Origin: DATBGO01 sp050011895
GTDB lineage: Bacteria > Actinomycetota > Actinomycetes > Streptosporangiales > Streptosporangiaceae
Direction of reading: 5' to 3'
Assembly (NCBI GenBank): GCA_050011895.1
Contig: JBEKIF010000023.1
Span: 62,001 to 126,000, forward strand
Length of the DNA stretch: 64,000 nt
Part shown: in pieces, positions 15,661-24,534 of the stretch
Layout: each line of letters starts with the position of its first letter
Position numbering within the stretch: position 1 is the stretch's first letter
Notes under the pieces: generated by a model
What the model was told of the DNA's origin: nothing
Seen by the model: the letters and a program-made list of their open reading frames with translations, nothing else
The model's database searches: none
Translations under genes and position numbers: made by a program

Positions 15661-18447
15661 TCAGAGGACTTCGCTCACCGGGAGATCGAGCCGGTACTTG
15701 GCGATGGCCTGGCCTACTACCTCCGGCTTCACCCCGCCCTGGCGGGCCAGCTGGCTCAGCACCGCCACGGTGATGGACTCGGCGTCCACATGGAAGAACC
15801 TGCGTGCGGCCGGCCGGGTGTCGGAGAAGCCCCAGCCGTCGGTGCCCAGCGAGGTGAACGGGCCGGGCACCCAGCGGGCGATCTGGTCGGGCACCGCCCG
15901 GATCCAGTCACTGACCGCTACCACGGGGCCCGGGTGGCCGTCGAGTGCCTGGGTGACAAAGGGAACTCGCTGGTCCCCGTCGGGATGCAGCAGGTTCCAC
16001 TCGTCGCAGGCGAGCGCATCGCGGCGCAGCTCGGTCCATGACGTCGCGGACCAGGCATCAGCGAGAACGCCCCAGTCATCGGCGAGCAGTTGCTGGGCTC
16101 GCTGGGCCCAGCGCATCGCGACACCTGAGGCGAGGATCTGGGCGCGCGGCTGCCCGTTCGGGGCTCCCGCGGGGTCCCGGCCGGCATCGGCCACGGGGGC
16201 TGGCGCTGCCGCATACCTGTAGAGCCCGCGCAGGATGCCCCGTTCCAGGGCCTCCGGACCGCCAGGGAAATCGGCGGGCTCGGCGGGCTGGACGTAGGGC
16301 TCGTTGTAGACCGTCAGGTAGTAGAAGATGTTCTCGCCGTCCGGATGGGCTTCGGTGGCGCCGTACATTCTGCGCAGCGCGTCGCGCACGATGTGGGAGA
16401 GCTCGTAGGCCCAGGCCGCGTCGTAGCTGAGGCACGCCTCGGTGACCGAGGAGAGCAGCACGGAGTGACCGTCGTTGTGCTGCAGGCCCTCGCCGGTCAG
16501 CGTGGTCCGCCCGGCCGTCGCGCCGAGCAGGAAACCGCGTCCGAGCTGGTCGCCGAACAGCCACATCTCGTCGCCGGTCCGCTGGAAGCCGAACATCGAG
16601 TAGAAGATGTAGACCGGGATCATGTGGACGCCGTGGGTGGCGTAAGCCGTGCCCGCCGCGATGGTCGATCCCATCGCCCCGGTTTCGCTGATCCCCTCGT
16701 GCAGGATCTGTCCTTTCTCAGACTCCTTGTAGGACAGCAGCAGGTTGCGGTCCACCGCCTCGTAGCTCTGGCCGTACGGAGAGTAGATCTTCGCGGTCGG
16801 GAACAGCGAGTCCATGCCGAAGGTGCGGGCCTCGTCCGGGATGACCGGAACGAAGCGCTCGCCGATCTCCGGATCCTTCATCAGGTCCTTGAGCAGCCGC
16901 ACGAACGCCATCGTGGTGGCGACGGACTGCCTGCCCGAGCCCTTTGTCAGCTCGTCATAGGCGCTATTGGCGGTGAGAGCGAGCGGCTTGGCCCGGACCT
17001 GACGCCTGGGCAGGTAGCCCCCCAGAGCGGCCCGGCGCTCGCGCATGTACTGGATCTCGTCGGACTTCTCGCCCGGGTGATAGTAGGGCGGCTTTTCCGC
17101 CTCCAGCGCCGCGTCCGGGATCTCCAGGTAAAGCCGGTCCCTGAAGTCCTTCAGCTCGGCGACCGTGAGCTTCTTCATCTGGTGAGTGGCGTTGCGCGCC
17201 TCGAAGTCGGGGCCGAGCGTCCAGCCCTTGATCGTGTGGGCCAGGATCACGGTCGGCTGGCCGACATGCTCGGTGGCCGCCTTGAAGGCGGCATAGACCT
17301 TACGGTAGTCGTGACCGCCACGGGAGAGGTTCCGCAGCTGGTCATCGGGGAGGTGCTCGACCATCGCCCGCAGCCTGGGGTCGCCGCCGAAGAAGTTCTC
17401 CCTGATGTAGGCGCCCGACTCGACCCCATAGGTCTGGAATTGGCCGTCCGGCGTCGTATTCATCTTGTTGACCAGCACGCCGTCTGTGTCCTGGGCCAGC
17501 AGCGGGTCCCAGTCGCGGCCCCAGATCACCTTGATGACGTTCCATCCCGCGCCGCGGAACGAGGCCTCAAGCTCCTGGATGATCTTCCCGTTGCCGCGGA
17601 CCGGCCCGTCGAGACGCTGCAGGTTGCAGTTGATCACGAAGGTGAGATTGTCGAGTTCCTCGCGGGCGGCCAGCCCGATCGAGCCGAGGACCTCGGGCTC
17701 GTCGGTCTCCCCGTCGCCGAGGAACGCCCATACGTGCGAGCGGCTGGTGTCCTTGATCTCCCTGGCCAGCAGGTACCTGTTAAACCTGGCCTGGTAGACG
17801 GCGTTGATCGCGCCCAGGCCCATCGATACCGTCGGAAATTCCCAGAAGTCCGGCATCAGGCGGGGGTGGGGATACGACGGGAGACCGCCGCCTGGATGCG
17901 AGAGTTCCTGGCGAAATCCGTTTAGCTGGTCTTCTGTCAGACGGCCCTCGAGGAAGGCCCTGGCATAGATGCCGGGAGCCGCGTGGCCCTGGATAAAGAC
18001 CTGGTCACCGGACTCGCCATGGTCCTTGCCGCGGAAGAAGTGGTTGAAGCCGACCTCATAGAGGCTGGCCGCCGAGGCATAGGTGGCGATATGGCCGCCG
18101 ACGCCCAGGCCGGGCCGGTTGGCGCGAGAGACCATGACTGCCGCGTTCCAGCGGATGTAGGCGCGGATGCGCCGCTCGATGTACTCATCGCCGGGGAACC
18201 AGGGCTCGCGTTCCGGCGGGATCGTGTTGATGTAGTCGGTGCTCCGCAGGCCGGGGACGCCGACCTGCTGCTCGCGGGCGCGTTCGAGCAGGCGGAGCAT
18301 GATGTACCTGGCCCGGCCCCGGCCACGCGTCCTGACCACGGTGTCGAAAGAATCGACCCACTCCCTGGTCTCGTCTGGGTCGATGTCGGGAAGCTGGGTG
18401 GGCAGGCCGTCGCTGATGATCGAGAAGCGCTGGCGTCCGGATGCCAC
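15661..18447 (-). CDS. aceE: Pyruvate dehydrogenase E1 component, homodimeric type
   Basis: 928 residues, normal for AceE. The thiamine diphosphate motif GDGETDEPE...NCNLQ is intact (bases ~17620-17735). Other hallmarks include DYINTIPPEREPWFPGDE at the N-terminus, GLGVGGHIATYASAASLYEVGFNHFFRG, TIKGWTLG, GQSYEAVDRNLLLSYKES and TLTGEGLQHNDGHS. It decarboxylates pyruvate and feeds acetyl groups to the E2 component, supplying acetyl-CoA for the fatty acid synthase encoded downstream. Linkage aceE-fasR-fabD is conserved among actinobacteria. The start at 18447 is inferred from homology (MASGRQRFSIISDGLPTQ). Confidence 0.95.
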   Translation of the reverse strand: MASGRQRFSIISDGLPTQLPDIDPDETREWVDSFDTVVRTRGRGRARYIMLRLLERAREQQVGVPGLRSTDYINTIPPEREPWFPGDEYIERRIRAYIRWNAAVMVSRANRPGLGVGGHIATYASAASLYEVGFNHFFRGKDHGESGDQVFIQGHAAPGIYARAFLEGRLTEDQLNGFRQELSHPGGGLPSYPHPRLMPDFWEFPTVSMGLGAINAVYQARFNRYLLAREIKDTSRSHVWAFLGDGETDEPEVLGSIGLAAREELDNLTFVINCNLQRLDGPVRGNGKIIQELEASFRGAGWNVIKVIWGRDWDPLLAQDTDGVLVNKMNTTPDGQFQTYGVESGAYIRENFFGGDPRLRAMVEHLPDDQLRNLSRGGHDYRKVYAAFKAATEHVGQPTVILAHTIKGWTLGPDFEARNATHQMKKLTVAELKDFRDRLYLEIPDAALEAEKPPYYHPGEKSDEIQYMRERRAALGGYLPRRQVRAKPLALTANSAYDELTKGSGRQSVATTMAFVRLLKDLMKDPEIGERFVPVIPDEARTFGMDSLFPTAKIYSPYGQSYEAVDRNLLLSYKESEKGQILHEGISETGAMGSTIAAGTAYATHGVHMIPVYIFYSMFGFQRTGDEMWLFGDQLGRGFLLGATAGRTTLTGEGLQHNDGHSVLLSSVTEACLSYDAAWAYELSHIVRDALRRMYGATEAHPDGENIFYYLTVYNEPYVQPAEPADFPGGPEALERGILRGLYRYAAAPAPVADAGRDPAGAPNGQPRAQILASGVAMRWAQRAQQLLADDWGVLADAWSATSWTELRRDALACDEWNLLHPDGDQRVPFVTQALDGHPGPVVAVSDWIRAVPDQIARWVPGPFTSLGTDGWGFSDTRPAARRFFHVDAESITVAVLSQLARQGGVKPEVVGQAIAKYRLDLPVSEVL

Positions 18448-19091
18448 GGGGTGTTCCTCGCCTTCCGCGGTGGCTGGCTCTCGCCGTCACCGGTATCGCT
18501 GGTGCTCAGCCGCAGGCTACTGCCGATGATGCGCTGAGTTGTCCAGACCAATCCTCGCGCGCTACCGCGCGCAACGCATCTCTACTGGCGGGTAACCGGC
18601 TGTGGGGGTGCGGTGGCAGCGCTCGCTGTGCCGCTTGGGGGCCGCAGCGACTCCAGCGCGGCGGCCGTTGTAACGATGCTGGTCAGCTGGACGTGAACCG
18701 GAACTTCCGGTTAGATGCTTCCCCTCATGAATCTGGGTACACCAGGATGAGGCAGGCGTGGCCGCGGGCCGCCGCGGCAGTCACCGGCAAGCGGCAGGAT
18801 GCCAAGGGGGACAGCGTGTGGCGGGCCGGGAAAGACATCTGAGTACCACCAAGGGGGGCAGCGCCGGCGGCGGGAATATGGCGCGGCGGCCGGGCGCCGT
18901 GATCGGGTCACGACAGAGGATTTTGCATTGCCTGCCAATTGGCACTTGCGCACCGCGCCGACCCAGTGTGAACTGTCCGATCAAGAGGTGGCGACGCCGC
19001 AGGCGCCGCGCCTGACCGGCAGGATACGGCAATGTGCCGAGCCGCTGGCCGTGGCGCTGGCGGGGGGCGGAAAGGACCAGGGAGGAAGTTA
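18448..19091. other. Gap of 640 bases between divergent aceE and DUF3052 genes
   Basis: No convincing gene. It holds a perfect 17-base palindrome (18696-18712) and must contain both promoters. Several open frames here lack ribosome sites and protein character. Confidence 0.6.
18696..18712. promoter_or_regulatory. Perfect palindrome AACCGGAA-C-TTCCGGTT
   Basis: Eight-base perfect arms with one central C, in the long divergent intergenic region between aceE and the DUF3052/ahpE genes. The form fits an operator for a dimeric regulator. The regulator is unknown. Confidence 0.45.
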
Positions 19092-19520
19092 GTGAGCGCG
19101 ACCGCGGGCCAGGCACAGGATCAGCGTGACCTGGCCGAGCGGCTCGGCATCAAGCCGGGCCAGGTGGTGCAGGAGATCGGCTACGACGACGACTGCGACG
19201 AGAAGCTGCGCGACTCGGTCGCCCGGGTCGAAGGGGTAGAACTCGTCGATGAGGACTACGACGATGTAGTTGATGTCGTCCTGCTGTGGTGGCGGGACGA
19301 GGACGGTGACCTAGTCGACGCGCTGGTGGACGCGCTGACTCCGCTCGCGGATGGCGGCTATATCTGGCTACTGACGCCGAAGTCGGGGCGGCCGGGGCAT
19401 GTAGAGCCAAGCGATATCGGGGAGTCGGCGCCAACCGCGGGCCTATCACAGACATCGACGGTCAGTGCCGGGCGGGACTGGTCGGGCAGCCGGCTGGTCG
19501 CGCCCAAAGCGCGACGCTGA
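19092..19520 (+). CDS. DUF3052 family protein
   Basis: 142 residues matching DUF3052: DLAERLGIKPGQVVQEIGYD, CDEKLRDSVAR, VVLLWWRDEDGDLVDALVDA and GGYIWLLTPKSGRPGHVEPSDI. The C-terminal part of the family normally ends GLSQTSTVSAG..W...RLV.PK, exactly as here. GTG 19092 is chosen because GGAGG lies 6 bases upstream and family homology begins with the next residues; the frame opens earlier at 19032. Function unknown. In actinobacteria it accompanies ahpE and is divergent from aceE, as here. Confidence 0.9.
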   Translation: MSATAGQAQDQRDLAERLGIKPGQVVQEIGYDDDCDEKLRDSVARVEGVELVDEDYDDVVDVVLLWWRDEDGDLVDALVDALTPLADGGYIWLLTPKSGRPGHVEPSDIGESAPTAGLSQTSTVSAGRDWSGSRLVAPKARR

Positions 19521-19634
19521 GATTCGTGATTCTTTCGTTGCGAGGCCGCCCGGCGCAGGTGGCAGACTGAGGGTATCTCGCGCACGCGGTCCCCTCTGCG
19601 GCCCGCCCTCGCATCTTCTTCGGAAGGAACACTG

Positions 19635-20096
19635 ATGGTGGTTGACGTCGGCGATCAGGCACCTGACTTCGAGCTGAAGGACCAGCACGGCACTCCGGTG
19701 CGGCTATCGGGCCTCCGGGGCCAGAAGAACGTCGTGCTCGTGTTCTACCCGCTCGCCTTCAGCGGTGTCTGCTCGGGCGAGCTACGCGCTATGCGCGACG
19801 ACTTCCCCGAGGTATCCGGCGAGGATGTGGAGTTGCTGACGGTTTCGGTAGATTCTGGCTACTCGCACCGGGTATGGGCTGACGCGGAGAATTTCAACTT
19901 CGCGCTGCTTTCGGATTTCTGGCCACACGGCGCTGTTGCCAGGTCCTACGGTGTGTTCGATGAGAATCGGGGCATCGCTACACGCGGTACGTTCATTATC
20001 GATAAGAAGGGTGTCGTGCGGTGGAAGGTCGTGAACCCGGTACCGCAGGCCCGTGAGATCGCCGAATACCAGAAGGCGCTGGCAGCGCTGGATTAG
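19635..20096 (+). CDS. ahpE: One-cysteine peroxiredoxin, AhpE type
   Basis: 153 residues. Peroxidatic Cys46 lies in YPLAFSGVCSGEL, a variant of the PxxxTxxC motif characteristic of AhpE; no other cysteine exists, so it is a one-Cys enzyme needing an external thiol reductant. The thioredoxin fold motifs GDQAPDFELKDQHG, VSVDSGYSHRVWADAENF and GTFIIDKKGVVRW are intact. It reduces hydroperoxides and peroxynitrite in the cytosol. A Shine-Dalgarno-like CGGAAGGAAC precedes ATG 19635. Follows DUF3052 by 114 bases. Confidence 0.92.
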   Translation: MVVDVGDQAPDFELKDQHGTPVRLSGLRGQKNVVLVFYPLAFSGVCSGELRAMRDDFPEVSGEDVELLTVSVDSGYSHRVWADAENFNFALLSDFWPHGAVARSYGVFDENRGIATRGTFIIDKKGVVRWKVVNPVPQAREIAEYQKALAALD

Positions 20097-20143
20097 CGGG
20101 CTGGCAGGTTCTTGGGGGAACGGCAGAAACCGGAGCAGGCAGG

Positions 20144-20617
20144 ATGCCCTGCTATCGCTGTGGCGCACGGCAACCGGATCCCGACCGGGGGGAGAGCCCC
20201 TGGAAGCGCGGTGTCCGGTCCAGCCGCCAGGTACTGATCTGTCCTGGCTGCCAGTCATCTTTCGACTGGATCGCCGAACTGGACCGGTGCCCGGTGTGTG
20301 CAAGCGCGCACCTGGTAAGGCGGCTCGGTGAAGTCGAATGCCGGGACTGCGGATACGTGCGGGAGCCCGCAGGGGCTGCCGCTTCCGCCGGTTCGGCCGG
20401 TCCGGCTGGTCCTGCCGGTTCGGCCGGTCCTGCCGGGGGAGCGGCGGGGGGACTTGCGGGCGACGCGGATCAGGCGATCTCGGGGGGCGCTGGCGCCGGG
20501 ATCGTCGCGGGCACGCCGGACGACGATGACGGTCCGACGCCGGGCCTGGCCGAAGAGGTGGAGCGCGCGCTCGCCCGGGTCCTTGGTCGGGCGGGCCGGA
20601 CAGCGGGGATTGGCTAG
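20144..20617 (+). CDS. Zinc-ribbon protein with collagen-like Gly/Ala/Pro stretch
   Basis: 157 residues. Four CxxC knuckles (Cys3/6, 33/36, 49/52, 66/69) form two zinc ribbons: CYRCGARQPDPDRGESPWKRG, LICPGCQSSFDW, RCPVCASAHL and VECRDCGYVRE. Homologous short proteins next to ahpE/DUF3052 are common in actinobacteria but uncharacterised. Residues ~75-105 are a repetitive Ala-Gly-Ser/Pro run (AGSAGPAGPAGSAGPAGG) encoded by near-perfect GC repeats, followed by an acidic helix (LAEEVERALARVLG). Role unknown; nucleic-acid or protein binding is possible. Confidence 0.75.
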   Translation: MPCYRCGARQPDPDRGESPWKRGVRSSRQVLICPGCQSSFDWIAELDRCPVCASAHLVRRLGEVECRDCGYVREPAGAAASAGSAGPAGPAGSAGPAGGAAGGLAGDADQAISGGAGAGIVAGTPDDDDGPTPGLAEEVERALARVLGRAGRTAGIG

Positions 20618-20650
20618 ATCGATGACCGGGAAATCTGCGCAGGCATGGGC

Positions 20651-21237
20651 TTAGTGGTCGTGGGCGATCAGGGAGCGTTTGACCGGGGCGCCGATCATCG
20701 AGTTGTGCCGGATGCAGGCGTTGAGCGCGAGCAGCCGCTGGACGATCCGGGCCCACAGCCCGGCGGGGACGCGGCCGCCGTGGCGTTCGAGGCCGAGCTG
20801 GTTCTTCAGGGTCCAGATGATCGCCTCGACCCGCTGCCGCAGCCAGTTCGGGAAGTATCTGGGGGCCTTCTCGTCCTCGCGGGCCGGGCGGATCAGCGTC
20901 AAGGCCCAGGTCCGGTCTGGCGAAGAAGGCCTCGGTGTCCTCGCCGGAGGCGGGAATGGCTGGGGCAGTAGCCATACCCGGCCCACCCGTACAGGTCAGA
21001 GCGCTTCGCGGTGATGACCAAGTGGCCGCGCGGGACGGGCGTGGCGTCCATCAGCCGGAGCATCTCCGCGCTGCCCGGCGTCTGGTCAGCCAGCCACCTC
21101 AGCGCCGTCTCCATCAGCGGCGCGGCGGCCTTCAGCCGCTGGTTGTACTCGCTTTGGCCTAGTAGCCGTGGGAACAGGTGCCCTACCTGCTTCGGTGCGG
21201 CGCGCAGCCAGTGCCGCTCATCATCGAAGCGCAGCAT
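20651..21237 (-). pseudogene. IS982-family transposase remnant
   Basis: Two reading frames together resemble an actinobacterial IS982 transposase. The N-terminal part (21237 to ~20970) has HWLRAAPKQVGHLFPRLLGQ, SEYNQRLKAAAPL, LRLMDATPVPRG and SDLYGWAGYGYCPSHSR. The C-terminal part (~20900-20651) has LRQRVEAIIWTLKNQLGLER, HGGRVPAGLWARIVQRLLAL and VKRSLIAHDH. The central segment with most of the DDE catalytic region is missing and the frames do not join, so the gene is dead. The open frame continues a little upstream of 21237 (LREEVAALKARM). No terminal inverted repeats identified. Confidence 0.82.
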
Positions 21238-21279
21238 CCTGGCCTTCAGCGCAGCGACCTCCTCGCGCAGTCCGGCCCT

Positions 21280-21645
21280 TCAGTAGCTGAAGGTTGTGGC
21301 TCCGTCATCGCCGATCCACTCCCACAGCTGGACGCTGCCCGCGAGCTTAGCGTTGGCCAGCAGGCCGTACTGGTCGAGCTGCTTGGCGTTGAAGCAGACG
21401 GGGCAGACCATGTACTGCCCGCCGGCCTTGGCATACCGGGCGAGCAGGTCCGGCAGGGCGGGACACCCGTCGCAGGCGACGCCTGCGGCCACCCCGTCCA
21501 GCGCGAGCCGGACGGCTTCCTTGGCCTGGAACATCAGGGTCGGCCGCCCGGATTCGGCGGCGCCGACCGCGACGAGGAACGCGACGGTCACCTTCTCCGG
21601 GTCTTCCATGCCTGTGCTGAGGCTGATCACTGCCTTGCCTGCCAC
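21280..21645 (-). CDS. DsrE-like family protein
   Basis: 121 residues, GTG start. The fold signature of DsrE/DsrF-like proteins is visible: VISLSTGMEDPEKVTVAFLV, the small-residue turn, ESGRPTLMFQAKEAVRLAL, then a Cys-bearing region (VACDGCPALPDLLARY, MVCPVCFNAKQL) where sulfur-relay proteins keep a reactive cysteine. It may handle sulfur or act as a small regulatory protein. Divergent from the TetR gene at 21777 with two palindromic operator-like sites between them, which suggests it is the regulator's target. Confidence 0.72.
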   Translation of the reverse strand: MAGKAVISLSTGMEDPEKVTVAFLVAVGAAESGRPTLMFQAKEAVRLALDGVAAGVACDGCPALPDLLARYAKAGGQYMVCPVCFNAKQLDQYGLLANAKLAGSVQLWEWIGDDGATTFSY

Positions 21646-21717
21646 TGCCGCCTTCTTTCGTCACGGTGCGCACCTGGCGGCCAGCTCTGGTGCCGCTGGT
21701 TACGCTTTAGCATAGTT

Positions 21718-21762
21718 AGCACGACCGTTCGTACTACATTGGACAGTACGACCGGTCGTGCT
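21718..21762. promoter_or_regulatory. Two TetR-type palindromic operators
   Basis: Site 1 (21718-21735) AGCACGACCGTTCGTACT and site 2 (21745-21762) AGTACGACCGGTCGTGCT are near-identical in opposite orientation; site 2 holds a perfect 12-base palindrome. Their centres are 27 bases apart. They lie in the 131-base divergent region between the DsrE-like and TetR genes and end 14 bases before the tetR start. Autoregulation by the adjacent TetR is the simplest reading. Confidence 0.8.
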
Positions 21763-21776
21763 ATCTTGTCAAGACG

Positions 21777-22430
21777 ATGAGCGACACCATGAACCAGCAC
21801 AGCCGGGCGCGGCGCCGGCCGCGCGCGGACGGGAGACACACCCGCGACGCGATCCTGCGCGCCGCAGCGTCGCTGGCCACCGTCGACGGGCTGGAGGGCC
21901 TGTCGATCGGGAACCTGGCCACGGCGATCGGCATCAGCAAAAGCGGCCTGTACGCGCACTTCGGGTCCAAGCAGGAACTCCAGCTGGCCACCGTGGAGGA
22001 GGCGGGCCGGATCTTCGCCGAAGAAGTCGTGCAGCCCGCCCTTGCGGCTCCGCCCGGCCTGGCCCAGCTGGTCGCGGTGTGCGAGGCGTTCTTCGATCAC
22101 TTGCAGCGCCGTACCTTCCCCGGCGGCTGCTTCTTCGCCAGCGCGGCGCTGGAGATGGGCACCCGCCCCGGGCCGGTCAAGGAACGAGTCGCCGCCTTCC
22201 AGTCCGGGTTCGTTGCGCTGATCCGTGGATTCGCCGCCACCGCGCTTGAGCAGAACGAGCTCCCCGCGGGCGAAGACCCGGACCAGCTCGCCTTCGAGCT
22301 GAACGGGATCATCCTGGCCGCCGACACTAACTTCGTCCTGCACGGCGACGCCGCAGTCCTGGACATGGCCCGGCAGATCGTGCACCGGCGGCTCGGACCC
22401 GGCAGCGGCGGAAATGCCGGCCACGGCTAA
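21777..22430 (+). CDS. TetR-family transcriptional regulator
   Basis: 217 residues. The N-terminal helix-turn-helix is typical: HTRDAILRAAASLATVDGLE, LSIGNLATAIGISKSGLYAH, FGSKQELQLATVE. The C-terminal ligand-binding domain (FFDHLQRRTFPGGCFFASA, ALEMGTRPGPVKERVA) matches the TetR subgroup with the TetR_C_39-like pattern GGCFF. It probably represses itself and the divergent DsrE-like gene through the two palindromes upstream. Ligand unknown. Codon use matches the surrounding core genes. Confidence 0.88.
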   Translation: MSDTMNQHSRARRRPRADGRHTRDAILRAAASLATVDGLEGLSIGNLATAIGISKSGLYAHFGSKQELQLATVEEAGRIFAEEVVQPALAAPPGLAQLVAVCEAFFDHLQRRTFPGGCFFASAALEMGTRPGPVKERVAAFQSGFVALIRGFAATALEQNELPAGEDPDQLAFELNGIILAADTNFVLHGDAAVLDMARQIVHRRLGPGSGGNAGHG

Positions 22431-22938
22431 GCCCAAGCAGGTCCCCCCTGGCTGGTTGAGGTCCCGGCCCGCCAGCGGGTCTCGTGCCTGCGGATCACCG
22501 CCAGCGGGCAAACCGCCACAACGGCTGCGCAGAGCCCAGAAAACGCTGGCTCCGGCCGGCCACAACCGTAGAGCACATACAAGAAACCGGCTGCCGCGCG
22601 GGCCAGGCGAGCTTGCGCACGGTGGCGGGCAGCACGCCGCAGCAGATCGCGGCGGCCGTCCACACGATGATGAGAGATCCGCCCCGGCGCTCTTATCGGA
22701 CAACACGACGCTTCCGGCCCCGCAACACGGGCAGGCGCAACTCGCCGGCTTTCCGGGGGAACGACATCCTCACCAGCCACGAATTACCGGTCATCGATCT
22801 AGGCGGCTGGATCCGGTGACCGGCCTGCGGGGCGTGCCGCAGTGCGCGCCGGGTTGCTCACGGACTCGGCTAGATGGAAACAGAACAGGTACGCTGTGCC
22901 CGGTAATGGCCGCGTGCTCCCGGACCGGGGCAGCGGAC
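22431..22938. other. Gap between tetR and tRNA-Val
   Basis: About 500 bases with open frames on both strands but none with a recognisable family or ribosome site. I see no gene. It is probably the last chromosomal DNA before the tRNA attachment site. Confidence 0.5.
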
Positions 22939-23010
22939 GGGTGCATAGCTCAGAGGTAGAGCACTCGCCTTACAAGCGAGGGGCCGCAGGTTCGAACCCT
23001 GCTGCGCCCA
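22939..23010 (+). tRNA. tRNA-Val (anticodon TAC)
   Basis: Complete cloverleaf: acceptor GGGTGCA/TGCGCCC, D arm GCTC..GAGC, anticodon arm CTCGC-CTTACAA-GCGAG with anticodon TAC, T arm GCAGG-TTCGAAC-CCTGC, discriminator A. CCA is not encoded. Its 3' part (22963-23010) is repeated at 46235 and 62915, so it is the attachment site of the island that follows. Confidence 0.97.
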
Positions 23011-23039
23011 CTGTCTTTCGGAGCTTGAGATGATCGTTA

Positions 23040-23073
23040 GGGAGCCAAACGGGGAGCCAAACGGGGAGCCAAA
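23040..23073. repeat. 12-base-period repeats next to the tRNA att site
   Basis: GGGAGCCAAACG followed by further copies: almost three tandem units of AGCCAAACGGGG. The same motif, same orientation, occurs at 46112, 46340 and 62792, always close to a tRNA-derived att sequence. The position suggests arm-type recombinase sites. Confidence 0.8.
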
Positions 23074-23583
23074 GTTGATGGTGAACTCGTCCATGGCCAG
23101 GCAATGCGAAGCCTCGGGTGGCACCAGGACGCCGCATTCGTCCGCGAGCTGACTCCGGCGGCCGTGCCTGGCAGAGAACGCCGACTCTTGCTGAACCATC
23201 CCGGCCCGGACGCCAAGCGCGCTGCGGGCCGGCAGGCCAGAGCTGGACATTGCATGCGTTGACGACTCGATCTGCTCTTGCCGGACGCGGCCCTTAGGCG
23301 CGTGATTCTACTGTTACGGAATGTGACAATTCACAGGGCCCGGAGCGCTTCTACGGAGCCAGATCGCCGATTTAGTGCGTGTGGCTGCTGGCTGCATCGT
23401 TACGGCCGAGATGCCAGATCGGCCAGATCTGGCGTCCTGGCGTGAGGCGGGCTGGTGATCACTGGGATTCGGCCCCGCCGATGAGTTCGCGTTCCGCGCC
23501 TCGTCTGGGTTCGTGGAGCCTGGTCCAGGCGTTGGACGTGAGGCGAAGTGCCGTGCCGGGCACGGTCGAGACAAGGAGAGATC
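23074..23583. other. Non-coding start of island
   Basis: 510 bases without a supportable gene. An AAGGAG ribosome site near its end belongs to the DUF899 gene. Confidence 0.5.
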
Positions 23584-24316
23584 GTGCGCCACTTGCCCAC
23601 CGAACCGCTGGCAGTCTCCGCACTGCCACTGGTCGCCAGCCGCGACGAGTACGAGGCCGCCCGCGCCAGACTGCTGGTCAGGGGAGAAGGCGCACACGCG
23701 TGAGGGCGACGCGATCGCCGCGGAGCGCCGCCGACTGCCGATGATCGAGATTCCCGCGTCCGTCACCGTAGCCGGCGCGAAGGGCGAGGTTCCGTTCCTG
23801 GACGTTTTCGACGGGCGCCGGATGCTCGCCGCCTACTTCCACATGTGGCACGACGGCGAACCGTGGGAAGGGCAGTGCATCGGATGCACCTACTTCGCCT
23901 CTCAGGTACAGGCTCCGCTGGCGCACCTGCACGCGCGCGACGTGACGCTGGCGTACCTGTGTGAGGGCAGCTACGAGGAGAGCCGGGCGTACGCGGACTT
24001 CATGGGCTACACGACACCGTGGTACTCGGCGCGCGACGCGGGCGCTGGGCTGCTGGCCGACCGGGGCTTCGGCTGGCTCGGCTGCTACGTGCGCGACGAT
24101 GACGACCGCGTCTACGAGACCTACTGGACCACCGACCGCGGTAACGAGGCGGGTTTCTGGTCCTACGGCCTGCTGGACCGCACCGTGTTCGGGCGCCAGG
24201 AGCCGTGGGAAGACTCCCCTCAGGGCTGGCCCAAGATTCCGGCCGGCCAGCACCAGTGGCGCGTCGACGGCCGCCCACTGGCGCAATTGGACGTCACCGA
24301 TGAACCTGTTGCATAG
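23584..24316 (+). pseudogene. DUF899 (thioredoxin-like) gene with a frameshift
   Basis: A good ribosome site (AAGGAG, 5 bases upstream) and GTG 23584 open a frame reading ...LVASRDEYEAARARLLV, the usual DUF899 N-terminus, but it stops at 23703. The second frame continues the family sequence with EKAHTREGDAIAAERRRLPM, VPFLDVFDGRRMLAAYFHMW, GQCIGCTYFASQV, YEESRAYADFMGYTTPWYSA and FWSYGLLDRTVFGRQEPWED to 24316. The shift lies between about 23670 and 23690, near a GGGG run. Apart from that the gene is full length (~240 residues). Homologues are thioredoxin-fold proteins of unknown substrate. Either a recent pseudogene or a sequencing indel; programmed shifting has no visible signal. Confidence 0.82.
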
Positions 24317-24534
24317 GCGACGCCGCTACGCTATGCGCAGGAGCCGGAACGCACTGCCGCTCAAGGCTTTGCCGCCGAACAGGGGTCGTGGCGATGATCG
24401 TCTTGTTTCCTGGTGGCCCCTCGCGCCGGATCGCCGACTCGGCGCACGTCAGCGGTGAAGCCGATTCCGAAGCGGGCAGGCGCAGAGCAGCCAGTTCAGA
24501 GCGCCGCGTGGCCAACGGCTCTGCGCATACCGCG

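Noticed and set aside
16345..17925. 526-residue plus-strand frame
   Set aside because: Antisense to aceE, which has full family motifs.
23040..23073. CRISPR-like array
   Set aside because: Repeats are contiguous with no spacers and a 12-base period.
22870..23250. Minus-strand frame reading through the tRNA (GSNLRPLACKASALPLSYAP)
   Set aside because: This peptide is the well-known artefact of translating a tRNA on the wrong strand.
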